A stretch of 64,000 bases of DNA from Caenorhabditis elegans (Eukaryota; Nematoda; Chromadorea; Rhabditida; Rhabditidae): assembly GCF_000002985.6 (NCBI RefSeq), contig NC_003284.9:11470001-11534000 (forward strand), in the 5' to 3' direction. Position 1 is the first letter of the stretch. Each line of letters begins with the position of its first letter. Shown here piece by piece: positions 14,433 through 24,200 of the stretch. The translations under genes and the position numbers were made by a program. Below the pieces are notes generated by a model, which was given only the letters and a program-made list of their open reading frames with translations, had not been told where the DNA came from and searched no databases.

Positions 14433-14934
14433 TTCATTTTGTTTTTTTCTTTTAACTATATGGATGCCACGCTGGATTGACTCTTCCGTACACTCACGCT
14501 CATTCCAAATTATCCCCATCTGACCCCGGACTGTTTTATCCAAACCTATACTGATGTATATTGTATGCGGCATGTTATTTTTTCATAACCACAAGCATTT
14601 AGCGCTTTCGGCTTCAGATTTCTAATCGCTGTTTCTTTACTGCTTTGCCCTTTTTTCTAACTTCTGAATTTCGTTATTATGCAACAATTCTACCTCAATT
14701 TTTTTGTATCTTTCCCCAATTCTAGTTGACATTATTGGTTTTGATTGTTTTCCTAGCTCTGAAATCCCACAACTAGGCGCCACTGAATTGTATCTTTCAT
14801 TCCCACTTTCGTTTTTCGCACATTGTAGTATCTCTCAATTAGGAAACACTTGAAAACCTCTATTGCTTAGGATTGATGAGAGATATTGCTTTTTCCTGCA
14901 CTCACTTTACCTTTGTCTCACCTCAAAAATTGCT

Positions 14935-14942
14935 CTCAGGAA
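14935..14942 (+). promoter_or_regulatory. lin-4 site, CTCAGGAA core
   Basis: The core CTCAGGAA matches lin-4 seed positions 3-8. Upstream is CACCTCAAAAATTG, which could pair with the 3' half of lin-4. Confidence 0.8.
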
Positions 14943-14951
14943 CATTCAAAA

Positions 14952-14959
14952 CTCAGGAA
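14952..14959 (+). promoter_or_regulatory. lin-4 site, CTCAGGAA core
   Basis: The core CTCAGGAA lies only 17 bp from the previous site and is preceded by CATTCAAAA. Confidence 0.8.
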
Positions 14960-15098
14960 TTTGTCACCTTGGTCTCTCATCATATATCTTACCTCTTGTC
15001 ACACCCCCCATCCCCAGTCTCAAGTTCATTTCTTACTTTGTAACTCCGTTTAGTGCGCCCAATTCTCGTCATTTTGATTACACTCTCTTTTAATCCAA

Positions 15099-15106
15099 CT
15101 CAGGGA
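15099..15106 (+). promoter_or_regulatory. lin-4 site, full CTCAGGGA core
   Basis: Complete complement of lin-4 positions 1-8. Upstream TTACACTCTCTTTTAATCC gives possible 3' pairing across a bulge. Confidence 0.9.
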
Positions 15107-15128
15107 ACCAATTTTTTTTCTCATTGAA

Positions 15129-15136
15129 CTCAGGAA
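15129..15136 (+). promoter_or_regulatory. lin-4 site, CTCAGGAA core
   Basis: CTCAGGAA preceded by TCATTGAA, 30 bp after the previous site. Confidence 0.8.
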
Positions 15137-15142
15137 TTTCTT

Positions 15143-15150
15143 CTACCTCA
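15143..15150 (+). promoter_or_regulatory. let-7 seed match CTACCTCA
   Basis: Perfect 8-nt complement of the let-7 family seed (GAGGUAG) with the flanking A. It overlaps the lin-4 core at 15147-15154 by four bases. Confidence 0.8.
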
Positions 15151-15154
15151 GGGA
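15147..15154 (+). promoter_or_regulatory. lin-4 site, full CTCAGGGA core
   Basis: Full complement of lin-4 positions 1-8. Its first four bases are also the end of a let-7 seed match. Confidence 0.85.
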
Positions 15155-15156
15155 AC

Positions 15157-15164
15157 CTACCTCA
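15157..15164 (+). promoter_or_regulatory. let-7 seed match CTACCTCA
   Basis: A second perfect let-7 seed match, 14 bp after the first. Confidence 0.8.
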
Positions 15165-15268
15165 TCCACTTTTCAGTTGTTTGGGGCCAAATATCTATAT
15201 CCAAAGTAGTAGTCTACAATTTAGTATTTTATTATTACCTCCCGCCGTTTTAGCTTTTAATGTTAAAA

Positions 15269-15275
15269 TCAGGAA
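15269..15275 (+). promoter_or_regulatory. Weak lin-4-like site, TCAGGAA core
   Basis: The core is ATCAGGAAC, lacking the leading C of the other sites. It brings the count of TCAGGRA cores in the UTR to seven. Confidence 0.55.
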
Positions 15276-15377
15276 CTTTTGAAAATGATCTTCACCTCAT
15301 TCAGAAGCAAAAATCAGGCATTTTCCAAAGATTTTGAAAACACATAAACCTCCTTCCAAGTCAAAACTCACAACCAA

Positions 15378-15385
15378 CTCAGGGA
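15378..15385 (+). promoter_or_regulatory. lin-4 site, full CTCAGGGA core
   Basis: Full core preceded by ACTCACAACCAA, where TCACA can pair with the lin-4 3' end UGUGA. One of the best-paired sites. Confidence 0.9.
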
Positions 15386-15555
15386 CCTTTTTCTTACTTC
15401 TGTATCACAAAAATGATTATATTTCTGATGAATGTTGCTCTGTCATAAATCAATTTATTTCTTTTGAACCGAAAGCCGAAATGTGTTTTTCCTATTTGTC
15501 GTCATTGTTCTCATCCACCCCAACTTCCTCTCATTATTGAAGTTTCTCATGTATT

Positions 15556-15563
15556 CTACCTCA
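15556..15563 (+). promoter_or_regulatory. let-7 seed match CTACCTCA
   Basis: Perfect seed complement (ATTCTACCTCATTT) in the distal UTR. A weaker TACCTCA lies at 15745-15751. Confidence 0.7.
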
Positions 15564-15850
15564 TTTATTATTGTTTTTTTTTGTTCAAAATGTCAATGTG
15601 ACAAAACAAATTGCCCGTAATGTCTGAAACTCTGTTCTTTCCTATGTAACTGTATACGAAAAATTCCCCCGTTAATTTTTAATATGTATTCTGTGTCCCA
15701 TCTTTGCCCCAGTTTATTTTTTGTACCCCTGTGAGCGTTCAAATTACCTCAGCATCCAACAATCTTTCCATCTTAACATCCATCCCATTGTACCTCTGAA
15801 TCTTGCTTCGCTTACCTCGTAACAAATATATTTTTATCGGCTTAAAACCT

Positions 15851-15856
15851 AATAAA
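15851..15856 (+). terminator. lin-14 poly(A) signal AATAAA
   Basis: AATAAA about 1.58 kb after the stop codon, fitting the known roughly 1.6 kb length of the lin-14 3' UTR. Confidence 0.75.
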
Positions 15857-16180
15857 TCATTTACCAGAAAAACATTTGTAGCAAACAATAGAAAAATCCA
15901 TGAAGTAAAAAAGGAGTTTAAAAATGAAACAGGGGATGCATCTCTGAACCTTACAAAAACTCGAGAATTCGCAGTTGGGCTGAACAAAAAATCTTCAAAA
16001 AAAACCCTTTTATAAGTCTGAAATTTTCATATAACCTGCCTCATTTGCAGATCTGCAGGAACTTGGAATATGATAGAAATATAAACGTTATTTGTTCAAG
16101 AACACTTTCACAGTTTGTTATTAGATGAATAACTGAGCTTTCAACTAGTCATAGTCAAAGAAAATATTAGTTTGAAATGC

Positions 16181-16284
16181 TCACACGCGTTTGACTCTCC
16201 TCAAACAAATTGGCACTTGGTATTCCGGTTAACCCAGAATTTGGTACTCCGGTTAACCCAGAACTTCTTCTCAAGCGCGTGTGA
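16181..16284. repeat. Small foldback element with internal direct repeat
   Basis: TCACACGCGTTTGA at 16181-16194 is inverted at 16271-16284 with one mismatch. Between the arms, 23-bp units at 16217-16239 and 16241-16263 are near-identical (TATTCC versus TACTCC, then GGTTAACCCAGAA). It looks like a short MITE-like palindrome; no transposase is present. Confidence 0.65.
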
Positions 16285-16568
16285 AATGTTTTCAATAATT
16301 TTTATCAGATGCCTAGCTCATAATACATACATAGGAAATAGAATAAGTACTACAAAAAATCAGTAATTTCTTTGCAGGCAATGGGGAATACACGGGTTAT
16401 ATCTTGTTTTATGAAGTTTGATGAAACGACAAGAAAATGTAACCTTAATTTTAGCAACCTTAATTTTAAACTTTCCTCATTGAGTTATTTTTTAATTGTG
16501 CTGACTTTTCAGACAAGTAAAAATAAAAGAAATTGACCAGACGGTTAAAAATAGATTCTGGTGGAGCA

Positions 16569-16847
16569 GGGGCACGGGTGGCTAAGTGGTAGTGGTGTAC
16601 CACTGTCACCCAAGAGGTCGCAAGTTCAATCCCACCTCACCCCAAAGGTTCACCCAGCCGGCTCGGAAAGTGGGTAGTGAATTTGGCTCACGAAAGGTAA
16701 ATCGGCCATACCGCTAGTCCCGGTACGGCTTAAATTCAGACTAGAAGAGATATAAACGCCACCAGCAACCCTGATAAATCTCTTGTCCGCAGGAGGCTTA
16801 GGCTCACCCTTGAACCAAACGGACAACCTTAACCTTTACCTTTTTTT
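16569..16847 (+). mobile_element. tRNA-derived SINE-like element
   Basis: The 5' part looks like a degenerate tRNA gene. TGGCTAAGTGGTAG at 16579-16592 fits the polymerase III A box, and AGTTCAATCCC at 16623-16633 fits the B box. About 200 bp of non-tRNA body follows, ending in CCTTAACCTTTACC and a T7 run that could terminate polymerase III. The cloverleaf stems are too poor for a working tRNA. It sits in duplication copy 1 and is absent from copy 2. I saw no clear target-site duplication. A decayed tRNA pseudogene is possible, but the long conserved-looking body favours a SINE. Confidence 0.7.
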
Positions 16848-17571
16848 ATTCCACGCTTGATAACTTTAAGCCTCGTACAAAAAACTATTTTATTTATTTT
16901 ATAGATATTGCATGCCATCGTAATTTTCAGTTGATTAAAAAGAGTGCAAGACTATTTTTTGAATGTTTCACACATTAAATAGCAAGCAATCTTTTACGGA
17001 AACCAAACTTTAAAAAAAGTATTTACCCAAAAGTTTTTTTTTAACTGAAACTTCCACAAAATGTTGCTGGTCGGCAGGAAGTTATTGCAAGGTTTTCATA
17101 GACTCTAAGTTTATAAGCGGCTGCATGACTAATCAAAGAAATACGGTTAAATGATACGATATGCAAAGAAACAATGATGAATACATATACTTTTTATAAC
17201 TTACTGACACCCCTAATTGTTTTTGCAAAATTGGAACTCCGGGTTGTGGGAGTTTTTGGGAAGAGAAGGGCAAAAAATAACAGGGTACGGTATTGGCGGA
17301 AACAGCTTATCAAATATCCTTTTTAAGTGAGAGGCTAAAAAAACAAAAAATTGTGATTGGGGAACGTTGTTATTTTGTAATGCTGAAACGCAGATAATAA
17401 TTAATTGGCAGTCAGAAAAGATTTAGGTGGAAAGCTTTTTTGTTCTCTCGATAACGAGCAGAAAAAAATTACGTTTACCTAGTTATATGTCCTTGAAAAA
17501 TTTTAGATTGTCTACCGAGCTTTTTGAACTTTTGTGACATAGGTATAAGTTGATTGCAAAAAAAATATCGT

Positions 17572-17711
17572 TGATAATCGTAGGCTAGAATTCCTGTTTC
17601 ATGTCCTTAAGTGCTTACATGTGTACTTGATTTCTGAATATTTCCTATGCACAAACATGGAGCCTAGGTTTGTAGCATCCGTTATCGAGCGGAAATAAAA
17701 TCAGTATAAAA
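17572..17711 (+). promoter_or_regulatory. Promoter region of saposin-like gene 1: GATA sites and TATA box
   Basis: TGATAA at 17572-17577, TTATC (GATAA on the other strand) at 17682-17686 and TATAAAA at 17705-17711. GATA motifs of this kind are the usual binding sites of the intestinal factor ELT-2 in C. elegans. The arrangement is repeated upstream of the second copy. Confidence 0.6.
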
Positions 17712-17795
17712 TGAACTTGTAAGTTGAGTAGCACATCTCACATTGTTTTATTTTCTATACATACATTCAGTTAATATTCGAGATTTTAGGATACA

Positions 17796-18154
17796 ATGAA
17801 AACTGTTCTCTTTCTGGTTGCGGTTGTTGCTGTTACCACTGCTTTAGTTTTCCCTGAACAGAGAGCAAGTGCGTTTGACTGTTTCTTGTGCCGTTTGGCT
17901 GTTAACACCACCGATCCCCCTGTCGACAACGAGCTCCATATCGTTGAAGATGTAAGTAAACTTTCTTTAAATGGCTAAAATAGTTGTAAAATTTATAGAA
18001 ATTCCTTGCCGAATGTAAGAAAGAACTCAAAGGAATCCCTTTTTTGGAGCAGACTTGTCTAAACTACGCCCACTCGGAGTTCGATCCGATCATCAAGGAG
18101 CTCGAATCTGGAACTGCACCAGAAGATGTTTGTAGAGCAATTGAACAATGCTAA
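17796..18154 (+). CDS. Saposin-like (SapB domain) secreted protein, copy 1
   Basis: Two exons, 17796-17951 and 17999-18154, give 103 residues. An N-terminal signal peptide (MKTVLFLVAVVAVTTALVF) precedes a short spacer and one saposin B domain with the expected six cysteines in the patterns DCFLCRL, ECKKEL, QTCLN and DVCRAIEQC. Nematode proteins of this family (caenopores, spp genes) act on membranes in the intestine, often as antimicrobial or digestive effectors. That role is inferred for this gene from the family and from GATA motifs upstream. It belongs to the spp family, but I cannot assign the number safely. AATAAA at 18184 ends the transcript. A second copy lies 2.3 kb downstream. Confidence 0.9.
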
Positions 18155-18339
18155 CAATGCCATTGAAATGTGTATTTCGTCCGAATAAACATTTTATCAT
18201 TAAGTTTGTTTTTAATCGAAGTTTATAGCATAAATCCGTTAAATTCAATTGAAATTTTGTATTTCACAATTAAAGTTTGAATAAGCCTTCTTAATTAAAT
18301 AAGTGTATATGCTACTAATTAGTTATAAAATAAGAAAAA

Positions 18340-18620
18340 AGAAACCACCGTGACCCTCGGTATAGTGCCGTGCGGAACCCCGAAAGCGCGGTCCCAACTT
18401 TAAGCCACATTTCTAGCGAACTCAATGAATAAAGTGTGGACATCCAAAGGAAAATTGAAACAAAGAGGGCATGCTGTTGTAATTCTTATTATCAAAATTA
18501 TGATTGGATTGCTGTTGTTAAATAGTCAGGTTGGCCTGTTGCACCCCTAATGGAAAGTACCCGTGTAATCACTTTTTCTTATGAATTTTAGTGAAATAAC
18601 CAAAAATGGTGGTCCAGAAA
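18340..18620. other. Spacer between duplication copies
   Basis: A GC-richer patch at 18350-18410 (CCCTCGGTATAGTGCCGTGC) looks like a repeat remnant. No open frame or RNA gene is seen. Confidence 0.4.
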
Positions 18621-19319
18621 CCTTAATTTTAAATGTTTTTTCTTTGAGTATAAACTTGAGTTATTTTTTAATTGTGGTGACTTTTTAAACACCTAAAAAT
18701 GAAGAGAAGTCGACCAGGCGGCTATTAAATGTGATTCTGGTTTGAGCACTTTGGGTGCTCAAAAAACCAATTGTTTTCGAATTTAATTTTAGGTTTCGAA
18801 CTCCATGCTGTAGAAGAAAGTAGGGTAGAGAAGTGCAAAAATAACGGTGAAAAGGCAAATATTATATACCAGCTGTTCGCACACGCAAAACGCGTGCTCC
18901 GACTGGCGTAATCTAAATTGATTAAATAAATTGTAAAGTGCTAAGCTTTTTGTACATTTACACATATTTTTGGAGTTTTAAGCTTTCAGAAAAGTTCAAG
19001 AAGCTTACTGATTTTTTTAGAATACGCTAGAAGTTTTCTGATTATTTTCAGAAAGTTCTAGAGCTATTCCGATTTCTTTCGCAAAAAATCTAGAAGTTTC
19101 CAGATTTTTCTAAAAAGTTCTAGAACTTTTTTTTCAGAAATAACACATATCTCTCATAATTTGAATCTCCCTCTAAAAACGTTTCTCAGAAACTTTGAAT
19201 TCCTGCCAAAACTTATTGGTCTCGCCACGATAGGTCTTGCAACGAAGGGACTCACCAAGATGGGTGATTCACCAAGATGGGTAATTCTTTTTTGAAGGTT
19301 CTAAAATTTTCTCAAATTT

Positions 19320-19678
19320 TCAAAAGACGAAAAGTCAATTTTTCCTATACCTACCGTAGTCCTACAGCACTCCTACAGTACTACTACAATACCCCGATCA
19401 TATCCTTCCACTAACCCCAAAGCAATATCCCTTCAAAAGACGAAAAGTGAATTTTTCCCAAACTACAGTAATCCTACCGTAATCCTACAGTACTCCTACA
19501 GTACTACTACAGTACCCCGATCATATCCCTCCACTAACCCCAAAGCAATATCCCTTCAAAAGACGAAAAGTGAATTTTTCCCAAACTACAGTAATCCTAC
19601 CGTAATCCTACAGTACTCCTACAGTACTACTACAGTACCCCGATCATATCCCACCACTAACCCCAAACCAATATCCCA
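19320..19678. repeat. Three tandem copies of a roughly 113-123 bp unit
   Basis: Units start at about 19320, 19433 and 19556, each beginning TCAAAAGACGAAAAGT. Each contains nested CCTACAGTACTCCTACAGT words and ends CACTAACCCCAAAGCAATAT. Units 2 and 3 are nearly identical; unit 1 is more diverged and shorter. Confidence 0.9.
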
Positions 19679-19900
19679 TCATAAGCCATAACTTTGCACA
19701 CTACTAATACTACATAGACTACAAACTATGGACAGACGGACAGTATTTTTTTATATATAGTTATTGATTTTTTAAAGTAAGAGGCCAATAAGAAGCAAAA
19801 GTCGTGATTGGGAGAAAATGGTTTGTAATATTGAAACGCATCTAGCTTTTGAACTTTCCACATAAGTATGTATACGTAGATTGCAAATAAACGACATCGT

Positions 19901-20040
19901 TGATAATCGTAGGCAAGAAGTCCTGTTTCATGTCCTTAAGTGCTCACATATGTACTTGATTTCAAAACATTTCATATTCACAAACATGGAGCCTAGTTTT
20001 GTAACATCCGTTATCAAGCGGAAATAAAATCAGTATAAAA
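19901..20040 (+). promoter_or_regulatory. Promoter region of saposin-like gene 2: GATA sites and TATA box
   Basis: TGATAA at 19901-19906, TTATCA (TGATAA on the other strand) at 20011-20016 and TATAAAA at 20034-20040. The second GATA site is a full TGATAA here, whereas copy 1 has CGATAA at the same place. Confidence 0.6.
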
Positions 20041-20129
20041 TGAACTTATGAGTAGAATAACACATCTCACACTGTTCTATTTTCTATACATATAATACAT
20101 TGAGTTAATAATTAAGATTTCAGGACACA

Positions 20130-20494
20130 ATGAAAACTGTTCTATTTCTGGTTGCCGTTGTTGCTATTGCCACTGCTTTAGTTTTCCCTGAACAGAGGGC
20201 TAGTGCGTTTGACTGTTTCTTGTGCCGTTTGGCTGTTAAGACCGCCGATCCCTTTGTGGACGAAGAGTTCCATATTGCTGAAGATGTAAGTTCATGTTAT
20301 TTAAATGTTAAAAACAGATCCGAATCCTAATTTTATAGAAATTTCTCGCCGAATGCAAAAAAGAACTCAAAGGAATTCCCTTTTTGGAGCAGACATGTCT
20401 GAACTTTGCCCACTCGGAGTTCGGTCCAATCATCATGGAGCTTGAATCTGGAACTGCACCAGAAGATGTTTGTAGAGCAATTGAACAATGCTAA
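20130..20494 (+). CDS. Saposin-like (SapB domain) secreted protein, copy 2
   Basis: Exons 20130-20285 and 20339-20494 encode 103 residues, the same length as copy 1. It has the same signal peptide (V-T to I-A change), the same six cysteines and an identical C-terminus ESGTAPEDVCRAIEQC. Differences lie mainly in the loop after the second cysteine, where NTTDPPVDNELHIV becomes KTADPFVDEEFHIA, making copy 2 more acidic. The intron position and phase are conserved, so this is a DNA-level duplication, not a retrocopy. AATAAA follows at 20524. Confidence 0.9.
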
Positions 20495-20534
20495 CAATGC
20501 CATTGAAATGTGTATTTCGTCCGAATAAACATTT

Positions 20535-21107
20535 TATCATTAAGTTTGTTTTTAATCAAAGTTTATTGCATAAATCCGTTGAATTCAATTGAAATTTTGT
20601 ATTTCACAATTAAAGTTTGAACAAATATTCTTAATTAATTTAGTGTATCCGCTACTTAATAGTTTGGCAACTAATGACACTTTTAATCGAGGTGCGCTTT
20701 TTTGTTGCAGGAATTTAAATAGGTATTTGTACCTCAAAATAAACGAATACATCTTTTAAAAATAATTTTGCACTGACAAATTTTTACTTTATCCAAAAAT
20801 ATTTTTATGTTGAGAAAAAGGGGATGCCACATTGATAGAAAGTGCTAAATTATATTTTGTTGGTTTTTTTTTGTTGGTCCAAAATATATTTTGTTTTTGT
20901 TGATCCAAAAGGACACGTTACTATTATTCAGAACTTAAAATTTCAAAGAAGTTGAGTGTTTTTTCTTCTACTTATTTTTGTAATGCGGGAATTTTTTGTA
21001 CCTATTTGAAGAAACCAGTTTGAAAATCAATTACTAACGGTTTGAAATTTTGTAAATACAAAGGTAAAAGCAACAAAGTGTAAATTAAAAAAAAAACAAA
21101 ATGTGTC
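20535..21107. other. Intergenic spacer
   Basis: The first 100 bp belong to the duplication. The rest is AT-rich with no supported feature apart from the poly(A) signal of the - strand gene at its end. Confidence 0.5.
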
Positions 21108-21113
21108 TTTATT
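21108..21113 (-). terminator. Poly(A) signal of the VWA/EGF/lectin gene
   Basis: TTTATT on + (AATAAA on -) about 118 bp beyond the stop codon of the gene at 21231-29849. Confidence 0.65.
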
Positions 21114-21230
21114 TGAATAGGATAGTTTGTTTATAATAAAATATTCGATAAAAGTCGGAGACGTTTAGTAGTTGCAGAAATTCCAGCGCCTGAAAAAAGT
21201 TTGAGAGTTTTGAATATGGAAATTTAAATA

Positions 21231-24200
21231 TTACAAGCAAGATTGTCCTTGAACAAAGTTGACTCCGTAATTCATAAGATCATGGAAGTCCTGAGCTAAG
21301 TAGAAGCATCTTGGGTTGACCATATTGGTCAACTTGTCAGATGGCTGCATGTCGAGAGCAACTACAACAACTTCGTATAATCCTGAGCGTTTGATAGTTC
21401 GAAGAAGTTCTGAGGGATCGGCATCGGTTGGGCTGAAAATGAGCTTTGTTAGTTCTTGTTAAAAATTATTTTAATTTACTTGGTCTGGGTAACGTAGACA
21501 AGAAGATGTCGAACATCTGAACCAGTTCTATAACCCTGCGACGGCAGATCATAGTAATCTAACGCGTATTGAAGCCCACTGAAACAATTTCTTGTATTGA
21601 AAATAATTTAAAACATTATACTAACGCTGTGACATTTTGGCCATCAATTCCAATATATTGCATGTTGTAAATAAGTTCAGAAACTCGATCAAACGAATTT
21701 TCGCCAGCATTGTATGAGAACCCTCCATAAGCCTTGTCAGCAACCCTCAGAGCAGCGACTTGACCCAATCCGCTAACATAATTGAACGGTTGTACAGCTT
21801 GAACAGCAAATTGTTGGAGCTAAATGTGTAAAATATATGATTTCATCGATGATCTTAAAACTCACAATTCTGAATGTAACGTTAGAATCCTTGAGAGAAC
21901 TGTCAATGAGGAAAAGTGTGTCTTGTTTTACAACGTTCAAATCACAGGTTGCTGGTGGTGGAGGGAGTGGTGGGCGTTGGCCGACAGTGCTGACATAGAA
22001 GTTTCTCTTCCAGTTGCTTCCGAATTCACTGCTTCCGTATATGATAACGTAGTATTGCTGAAAATGGAAAAAATTGATTTTCAAAACTGGTTGTACACTT
22101 ACGTCATAGTCGAATGAGAACGGAGTAGTTGCATACCATTCGTAGCTACACGCAGAATCACGCTTTCTCATTTCAGTCGTATGCAGTAATCCGAATCTTG
22201 GCATTACAATTTGAACATATCTGACAATTCCGGCACCAAGACCATTTGCATGGACAACAATAGTGTTATTCTCAACTGAAAAATATTTTTATGTTTCACT
22301 GAATCACCACTAATGAAAACTTACGATTGACAGGTGCATAGTGAGTCGCATCATTTGTTGCTCCGTTATGACCATCAGATGATGAGTCAACAAATCCTAA
22401 GAATAATTCGAGATTTGATCTTCCGCGAACTGTTGCAAAACAGTTATTGCCGCCCGTTCCAGTCAGGAGGATTCTGTAGGTACCAGCACGGGTGGCACCA
22501 GTCTCGTTAACAGGGAACACTCCAATATAGTTTGAATCAGAATTAATAATGTTGTCAGGCAATGTGAGCTGATCACCGGATGGGTCAAACACTTTGATGG
22601 TCTCCATTAGTGGATGGTAGAAGTCAATTGAAAACTCGTACATTTCGTGTTCAACTTGGAAAATGATTTCGTCAGTTTGACAATTTCCATTAGAAGCTGC
22701 GATTCCACCCGAAGAGTATAGAGTTGGAACATACTGAGTGAGGAAATTTTTGGACAAATCAACTGCGTTCATCTGAAATGTTATGCTAAGATGAGTTCAG
22801 AAGTTAAACAAATTACTGTAAATGTATTTCCTTGTGAGTAGCTGATGATTTGGAACAATGCATCAGTATTTGGAGAGTTCCATCCTTCTCCACATGGCGA
22901 GTCGATAGCTGGGAATACAAAATTAATCTGCAATTTGACAAATACTTTCTAAAATTGATTTGCTTATGAACTAACGTAGGCCTTCTTAGTTTGAAGTTTC
23001 TGCGAAATTTGACCAACTTGAAGGTAATCTTCGGGGGATGATCTTGTGATTACAACGATGACAGAGTTTGGTGCTGCCAAAGCATTCATATCAAGAATGC
23101 TACTCAAAACACTAACAATTGGACGAGGGCACTCTGAATAGAATGGGCTTATTGAAATTTGCCGAATTATGAACTAACGAGAAGAACACGGAGCACTTCC
23201 CGGGCAGGACATTGTGCTGATGTTCTTGAGAGCAGTTACGATGTCATCAGAGTTGCGAGAAATTGTAGGTGGGTACCATGAATCTTTGTTGCTAGCTGAA
23301 AACATAAAAAATCAAATTTGAAAGCAGAAAACCACTGATCTTACTGGAATCAAATGGATAAAGAACAAAGTTGGTAAACCATCCTTGAGTAGTTGGATCG
23401 TTGTTAATGCTATCAAGAGATGCCTTCAAGTTTTTCTTCAATTGGAAGATTGATGATCCCATGTTGTAGGATGTTTCAAGCATAAGGACAAGTGTTCTAT
23501 CCTTATCATTGAACGAAGTTGGATATGGTGGCTCACATTGGGCCAACTGGCAAAATTGGCCGGTGAACTGTGGGACTGAAGAACAATCACAAACTCCGCT
23601 TTTCTCGATTCCGCCGTTTTGACAAACTGGAGTGCTACAGTCGGTTCCAACCCAACCAGCACGGCAAACACAAACTCCGTTGTTTAAGAATCCTCCATTA
23701 GCACAGTTAATAACAGCCTTTGTGCAGAGAGCATCGGAATATCGTTCGAATGCATATCCGTATTGATCGATTCCAGTAAACTAAAATATTTAGATTATTG
23801 ATCTCATCAGTTATCAAGATAATTACCTTGATGGAGAAGTCCGAAAGAGACCCATCTGTAACTGGACAACTGAATGGGGCAGAGATTGTAGCATACGTGC
23901 AAGCACGATTTCCAAGTGGCAACGAGTTTGTGATAGTTCTGTTGCTTGACAACACAGCATAATTGAGTTTTCCTTCCATCGACGGTTTGGTGTCAGGGGT
24001 GTATGGCAGAACTCCAGTTGGATAGGCAATAAGATAATTGCTATCTGAAATTAAACATTCAATTTTACCGAAACTCAAAAAATACTAACTTGATTGAATG
24101 TTGGCATACGTGCTTGGCTTATCGTTTCTCGGATCAGTGACAAATCCAAAGAAGACTTGAATATCAGATTGAGAGCGGGCTTGAATTTCACAACTTCCAC

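Larger units (their letters stand above)
14268..15870 (+). promoter_or_regulatory. lin-14: lin-14 3' UTR, microRNA-controlled
   Basis: About 1.6 kb of non-coding sequence runs from the lin-14 stop to an AATAAA at 15851. It holds repeated CTCAGGGA/CTCAGGAA words, the complement of the lin-4 seed, between 14935 and 15385, and CTACCTCA words, the complement of the let-7 seed. The lin-14 3' UTR is established as the original microRNA target, with seven lin-4 complementary elements. The count of TCAGGRA cores seen here is also seven. The first 500 bp contain no such words but do carry a strong inverted repeat, listed separately. Confidence 0.93.
16450..18300 (+). repeat. Segmental duplication, copy 1
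   Basis: Colinear blocks are shared with 18622-20640: around 16450-16560 (AACCTTAATTTTAAA, then GAGTTATTTTTTAATTGTG), around 17310-17400, and 17570 through the saposin-like gene to about 18290. Copy 1 contains the SINE-like element and about 130 bp around 17400-17500 that copy 2 lacks. Boundaries are approximate. Confidence 0.8.
18622..20640 (+). repeat. Segmental duplication, copy 2
   Basis: Diverged partner of 16450-18300, including a saposin-like gene, its promoter and its 3' flank (identity continues about 130 bp past the stop). It carries a private insertion of tandem repeats and repeated GAAAGTTCTAG-type words between roughly 18960 and 19740. Confidence 0.8.

Noticed and set aside
16569..16645. 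Functional tRNA gene
   Set aside because: A and B boxes are present, but acceptor and T stems do not pair properly, and the sequence continues as a repeat body.
21824..22117. + strand open frame of 97 codons
   Set aside because: Antisense to confirmed exons and introns of the VWA gene; its composition mirrors those exons.
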